From contig QOOZ01000014.1 of NCBI GenBank assembly GCA_003331195.1, positions 1-64,000 of the forward strand: DNA of 64,000 nt. The letters are read 5' to 3'. Of the stretch, positions 60,295-64,000 are shown piece after piece. The notes beneath the pieces were generated by a model, which saw only the letters and a program-made list of their open reading frames with translations, searched no databases and had not been told where the DNA came from. Source of the DNA: Puniceicoccaceae bacterium (lineage in GTDB: Bacteria > Verrucomicrobiota > Verrucomicrobiia > Opitutales > Coraliomargaritaceae). The position numbers and the translations under genes are program-made. Within the stretch, counting starts at the first letter, position 1. Every line of letters begins with the position of its first letter.

Positions 60295-61239
60295 TTAAGC
60301 TATTGCGTAAGCGTTGATAATATCTTGCACAAGCGGGTGGCGGACGACGTCTTGGCCATCAAAGTAAAAGAGGTGGATACGCTCGATGCCTTTGAGCACG
60401 CGGGTGGCCTCCTTGAGACCCGATTGCTTATTGCGCGGTAGGTCGGTTTGGGTGATGTCGCCCGTCACCACCATGCGACTACCGTCGCCGAGGCGGGTAA
60501 GGAACATCATCATTTGTTCGTGAGTGGTATTTTGTGCCTCATCGAGCACGACGAATGCGTTGGCGAGGGTGCGGCCACGCATGTAGGCGAGCGGCGCGAT
60601 CTCAACGATACCGCGCTCGACGAGTTGCATGGTTTGCTCCTTGCCGATCATGTCGTTCATAGCGTCGTAGAGCGGGGTTAAGTAGGGTAGAATCTTTTCT
60701 TGCAGTTCGCCAGGAAGAAAACCGAGTGCTTCGCCCGCTTCGACTGCGGGGCGGGTCAAAATGATCCGTTCGACGCGACCTTCGAGTAGCTCGCGTAGTG
60801 CCATGGCCATGGCCAAGTAGGTTTTACCCGTGCCTGCGGGACCGATACCGAAGGTAATAGGGTGCGCGTCGATCGCTTGCAGGTAGCGTTTTTGATTGAG
60901 CGTCTTGGGCACGACGCTCTGGCGTTTAAGTTTGATGACGAAGGGATGGCGGTAGATCTCACGCAGTTCGTCGCCCTTGCCCTCCGCCACGCAACGTAGC
61001 GTGTAGTGAAAGTCAGAACTACGGATGCGTAGGCCTTGCGCGCGGGCGGCTTCGAGTAGTTCGAAGACTGCCTTTAAGTTAGCGATGCCCTCGATCTTAC
61101 CATCAACTGTGACCCATTCGTCGCGACTTGCTATGCGGACGCCTAGGCAGTGCTCAGCTTCTTCAAGGTTACGTCCGTCGTCTGCATAGAGCAGACTCAA
61201 GTGACGGGCGCTGGAAAAGTGGATCGTCTCGGACGGCAT
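60295..61239 (-). CDS. phoH: PhoH family P-loop ATPase
   Basis: 314 residues from the ATG at 61239 (MPSETIHFSSARHLSLLYAD). The frame reaches upstream to 61413, but that part overlaps the HIT gene and is not family-like. A small N-terminal KH-like domain (about 15-95) precedes PhoH: Walker A GIGPAGTGKTYLAMAMAL near 131, RPAVEAGEALGFLPGELQEK, and Walker B AFVVLDEAQNTTHEQMMMFL, then GDITQTDLPR. A probable RNA-linked ATPase. It starts 4 nt after the HIT gene and precedes the PgpH gene. Confidence 0.95.
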   Translation of the reverse strand: MPSETIHFSSARHLSLLYADDGRNLEEAEHCLGVRIASRDEWVTVDGKIEGIANLKAVFELLEAARAQGLRIRSSDFHYTLRCVAEGKGDELREIYRHPFVIKLKRQSVVPKTLNQKRYLQAIDAHPITFGIGPAGTGKTYLAMAMALRELLEGRVERIILTRPAVEAGEALGFLPGELQEKILPYLTPLYDAMNDMIGKEQTMQLVERGIVEIAPLAYMRGRTLANAFVVLDEAQNTTHEQMMMFLTRLGDGSRMVVTGDITQTDLPRNKQSGLKEATRVLKGIERIHLFYFDGQDVVRHPLVQDIINAYAIA

Positions 61240-61243
61240 ACTT

Positions 61244-61786
61244 TTATATATGGGCTTCGACGCAGGAGTGCAGGCGCTGCCACATGGCATCCATCGAGTC
61301 TGGAAGGACGCGAGTGTTGCCGATGACTGGCATGAAGTTTGTATCACCGTTCCAGCGAGGCACAACGTGACAATGTAAATGGCAAGGGATACCAGCGCCT
61401 GCAGCGTCGCCAAAGTTGAAGCCGGTGTTGAAGCCGTCCGGACTGAGGGCGCGGCTGAGGATGTTTTGCGCTTCCACTACTAAGTCGATTAGCTCGTGGC
61501 GCTCCTCATTATTGAGGTCCTCAAGTCTAGCTACTTCGCGGAAGGGCAAGACGAGTAGATGACCTGCGTTATAAGGATAGCGGTTCATTACGATGTAATT
61601 GTGTATGCCGCGAAGCAAAATATACTCCTTAGCGTCATCGCCTGTTTCTGTAATGTGGGTAAATGGATTACCGCATTCTTTCGGGTTTTTAGGCGCAAGG
61701 ATGTAGGGCATACGCCAGTAAGCGTGGAGCCGCTCCATCGAGGAAGGGAGCTGTGTAGATGTCTGTGTAGGTATGGATTCGTCCAT
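61244..61786 (-). CDS. HIT-domain nucleotide hydrolase/transferase
   Basis: 180 residues from the ATG at 61786 (MDESIPTQTSTQ). The HIT fold runs about 45-150, with NRYPYNAGHLLVLPFREVAR near 60 and the His triad HLHCHVVPRW near 130. The insertion FNTGFNFGDAAGAGIP before the triad and longer size resemble the Ap4A phosphorylase-like or Fhit-like branch. The nucleotide substrate is unknown. It lies 4 nt before phoH and seems co-transcribed with it. Confidence 0.9.
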   Translation of the reverse strand: MDESIPTQTSTQLPSSMERLHAYWRMPYILAPKNPKECGNPFTHITETGDDAKEYILLRGIHNYIVMNRYPYNAGHLLVLPFREVARLEDLNNEERHELIDLVVEAQNILSRALSPDGFNTGFNFGDAAGAGIPCHLHCHVVPRWNGDTNFMPVIGNTRVLPDSMDAMWQRLHSCVEAHI

Positions 61787-61932
61787 AAAAAGAGCGAGTG
61801 ACTGTAGAGTCCTCAAAAGCCCGCGTCGATGGTTAATTCAGAGCCTTAAAAACGCCTTTTCGGGGTTGCTTTGGTGCTTATGCGTGGCAAATCTTTGCAT
61901 TTCATTTTTGTGCCCTCATCCGAGTATCTCGC

Positions 61933-62997
61933 TTGTTTAATTCTGTGACGAAGCCAATCAAATCCCAAAACTTCAAGGACATCCTACCTGAACAAATTAC
62001 GGCCTTTTGCCTGATTGTCGGTTTCGCTCTCTACACGGTCTGGGATCAGTTGTTTTGGTGGAGCAATCGCGAAGATTATAGCTTCGGCTACCTTGTGCCC
62101 CTATTTGCTGGCTACGTTCTTTTCGATCGCTGGCCTGTCATTCGCAGCTATCTCTTCGCAGCTCATGCTCCTGGTCAGCCTGCTCCTGTTCGAGTCGAGC
62201 GTAGTGCGCTAGGTTCTCTTCTGGAATGGGTCGCGGTAGCCGTCTTCGCCGCTTCGGTTTGCCTTTTTACGATCGGCGCGCTCTTACGCGCGGCGACAGG
62301 GCCGCAAAATCCCGCCTCGCTCGCCATCGCAGCTAGTCTTGCAGGGCTCACGCTTAGTACGGTCTTTATCTTTTCCAAGCAGTGCGCCGACGGTCAGGCA
62401 ATGCCGCTCAAGCATCGCCTTGCGCTGACCGCGCTCTTTCTTTTCCCCGCTTTGATTTGGATGATTTCGGCGCCGTTGGTTTCTGTGGCTGAGACACAGA
62501 TCCGCGTCTTTTTGCTGACCAAGGTGACCATTGCGGTATTTAGCTCTTTCGATTTCCTTGGCTTCGAGTTGGAACGAGAAGGCAACGTCCTCATCCTGCC
62601 CGAAGGTCAAGTAGGCGTCGAGGAGGCCTGCTCTGGTATCCGTTCGCTCACTGCTTGTCTCTTTGCTGGATCCTTCCTTGCTTCGGTCTTTTTGGATCGT
62701 TTTTGGAAAAAAATTCTCTTGGTTGGAGCGGCCATGCTTTTTGCGGTGCTGACTAATTTGATCCGAAGTATTTTCCTGACACTATGGGCCTATTATCATG
62801 GCTCTCAAGCCATCGACGAACACTGGGTGCTTCCATTGATCGGCGATATTGGTACCGTCCACGATGTCACAGGTATGGCGATTCTTTTCTTCACCTGCAT
62901 CGGCCTGATTTGCTTGTTACCTATCTTTAATTATAAATTAAAGGACTTTGAAGAAGATGAAGACTGGAATCAGTCGGAGCCTACTGATTCAGCATAA
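61933..62997 (+). CDS. Exosortase (EpsH-type transpeptidase)
   Basis: 354 residues from a TTG at 61933; a GTG at 61945 is an equal candidate. Eight membrane helices. The catalytic Cys lies in VEEACSGIRSLTACLFAGSF near residue 232, Arg in LTNLIRSIFLTLWAYYHGSQ near 275 and His in IGTVHDVTGMAILFF near 312, the family triad. It is predicted to cut PEP-CTERM proteins at the inner membrane and support export of surface or biofilm proteins. No PEP-CTERM substrate or glycosyltransferase is in the window. Confidence 0.9.
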   Translation: MFNSVTKPIKSQNFKDILPEQITAFCLIVGFALYTVWDQLFWWSNREDYSFGYLVPLFAGYVLFDRWPVIRSYLFAAHAPGQPAPVRVERSALGSLLEWVAVAVFAASVCLFTIGALLRAATGPQNPASLAIAASLAGLTLSTVFIFSKQCADGQAMPLKHRLALTALFLFPALIWMISAPLVSVAETQIRVFLLTKVTIAVFSSFDFLGFELEREGNVLILPEGQVGVEEACSGIRSLTACLFAGSFLASVFLDRFWKKILLVGAAMLFAVLTNLIRSIFLTLWAYYHGSQAIDEHWVLPLIGDIGTVHDVTGMAILFFTCIGLICLLPIFNYKLKDFEEDEDWNQSEPTDSA

Positions 62998-63179
62998 TCT
63001 TGCGACCTTAATAGATAGCAATAAGACTGAAGCTGCAGCGCATCCATATTTCGCGCTCCATCGATAAGCGTGAATTTGTAGGTGCCACGCCACAAAATTA
63101 CTCACTCGTTGTTTGCCTAAGTTTGCGTTGAAGTATTCAGCGTGTCGCGGAGTTAAGCATCAACTGCGTTGCTGAAATT

Positions 63180-64000
63180 CTACACCTTAGTCAGCGCTTC
63201 TTTTTTTTGTTCGGCCTGCTCGGCTAGCATTCTGTGACGGCGGGCGCGGACGTCGAACATGTCGGATTGTTCCTCGGCGTGGTAGGAGGAGCGGATCATT
63301 GGGCCGGACTCGCAGGCACCGAAGCCGATCTCTAGGGCGTATTTTTTCCAACGTGCAAATTCATCGGGGGTGACCCAGCGGTCAATAGCGGCATGCTGTT
63401 TAGAGGGTTGTAGATACTGGCCAATAGTGAGCACGTCGACGCCGACTTTAAGCATATCCTTGAGCACTTCCTTAATCTCCTGCTCCTTTTCGCCAATGCC
63501 GAGCATGATGCCGGACTTGGTGATGAAACCGCGCGATTTAGCGTGTTCCAATACCCAGAGGGAGCGGTCGTAGCGTGCGGTCTTACGGATCGGACGTTGC
63601 AGGCGTTTGACCGTTTCGAGGTTGTGGTTGAAAATGTCGGGGCAGGCATCTAAGACCAGATCAAGGTATTCCTGTTGGCCGCGAAAGTCGGCGGTGAGTA
63701 CTTCGACAGCGCACTCGGGCATACGGTGATGGACCGCACGAATGGTAGCTGCCCAGACCGAGGCTCCGCCATCTTTCAGATCGTCGCGGGCGACGGAAGT
63801 GATCACGGCGTGCTTGAGGTTCATTCGGGCTATAGATTCGGCCACGCGGGCGGGTTCACCCATATCGAGTTCGGTCGGTCGACCAGTTTGAATAGCGCAA
63901 AAGGTGCAGGAACGAGTACAAATGTTGCCCAGAATCATGACGGTGGCGGTACCGCGAGACCAGCATTCGCCCATGTTCGGACATTGGGCACTCTTACAGA
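63180..64000 (-). CDS. lipA: Lipoyl synthase, 3' part (5' end outside the window)
   Basis: At least 272 residues are visible and the frame is still open at base 64000. It begins with the auxiliary-cluster motif CKSAQCPNMGECW, followed by the radical-SAM motif CTRSCTFCAIQTGRP, then IARMNLKHAVITSVARDDL, FNHNLETVKRLQRPIRKTAR, GIMLGIGEKEQE and the end YHAEEQSDMFDVRARR. It inserts sulfur atoms into octanoyl groups. The C-terminus matches the family end. Confidence 0.97.
   Translation of the reverse strand, partial: CKSAQCPNMGECWSRGTATVMILGNICTRSCTFCAIQTGRPTELDMGEPARVAESIARMNLKHAVITSVARDDLKDGGASVWAATIRAVHHRMPECAVEVLTADFRGQQEYLDLVLDACPDIFNHNLETVKRLQRPIRKTARYDRSLWVLEHAKSRGFITKSGIMLGIGEKEQEIKEVLKDMLKVGVDVLTIGQYLQPSKQHAAIDRWVTPDEFARWKKYALEIGFGACESGPMIRSSYHAEEQSDMFDVRARRHRMLAEQAEQKKEALTKV

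Overview
The window looks like a chromosomal segment of a Gram-negative member of the PVC superphylum, most probably Verrucomicrobiota of the Opitutae/Puniceicoccales (Coraliomargarita-like) type. This is inferred from the fused lpxC-fabZ gene, a short glutamyl-tRNA reductase, an exosortase, phosphate acetyltransferase split from its P-loop/DRTGG partner, two ECF sigma factors with adjacent (anti-)sigma-type proteins, and start codons that mostly lack a Shine-Dalgarno sequence. No 16S rRNA is present, so the placement rests on gene content only. It is mostly a core chromosome with a few recent scars. There is no phage, no CRISPR array and no recognisable transposase.

1-12.6 kb is a nitrogen-acquisition block on the + strand: the tail of a probable porin, a secreted BamE-like protein, a candidate sigma-54 promoter, the urea ABC transporter urtABCDE, the urease genes ureABC-EFG-D, and a CbiM/NikM-type nickel transporter component. 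Urea import, hydrolysis, nickel delivery and probably nickel uptake are thus contiguous.

12.6-17.3 kb (- strand) holds DUF502, a RecO-like protein, hemH, a CcsA/HemX-like membrane protein and hemA (heme synthesis). 17.4-28.7 kb holds a HAD phosphatase, lpxC/fabZ-lpxA (lipid A), hflKC, queG, a proteostasis cluster tig-clpP-clpX, and small conserved proteins including a phasin-like one. 28.8-34.8 kb (- strand) holds a sigma-70 family factor, trpE, purEK and a secreted helical-repeat protein.

34.8-46.3 kb holds a decayed class II aldolase fragment, an HTH-metallo-beta-lactamase fusion, tRNA-Lys(UUU), an ECF sigma/anti-sigma pair, argG, pdxJ, the bifunctional NAD(P)HX repair enzyme, dprA and a formylglycine-generating enzyme. 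After these comes the most striking feature: a ppnP-type nucleoside phosphorylase gene cut in two by a roughly 1.7-kb AT-rich insert that carries a purple-acid-phosphatase-like gene on the opposite strand.

46.3-64 kb holds a GcvR-like ACT protein, an unknown secreted protein, sufT, the leftward run pta-DRTGG-xseB-dxs, murJ, a tiny lipoprotein, a solo Opp/Dpp-type ATPase, an ECF sigma/zinc anti-sigma pair, the conserved block HIT-phoH-pgpH-ybeY, an exosortase and the 3' part of lipA.
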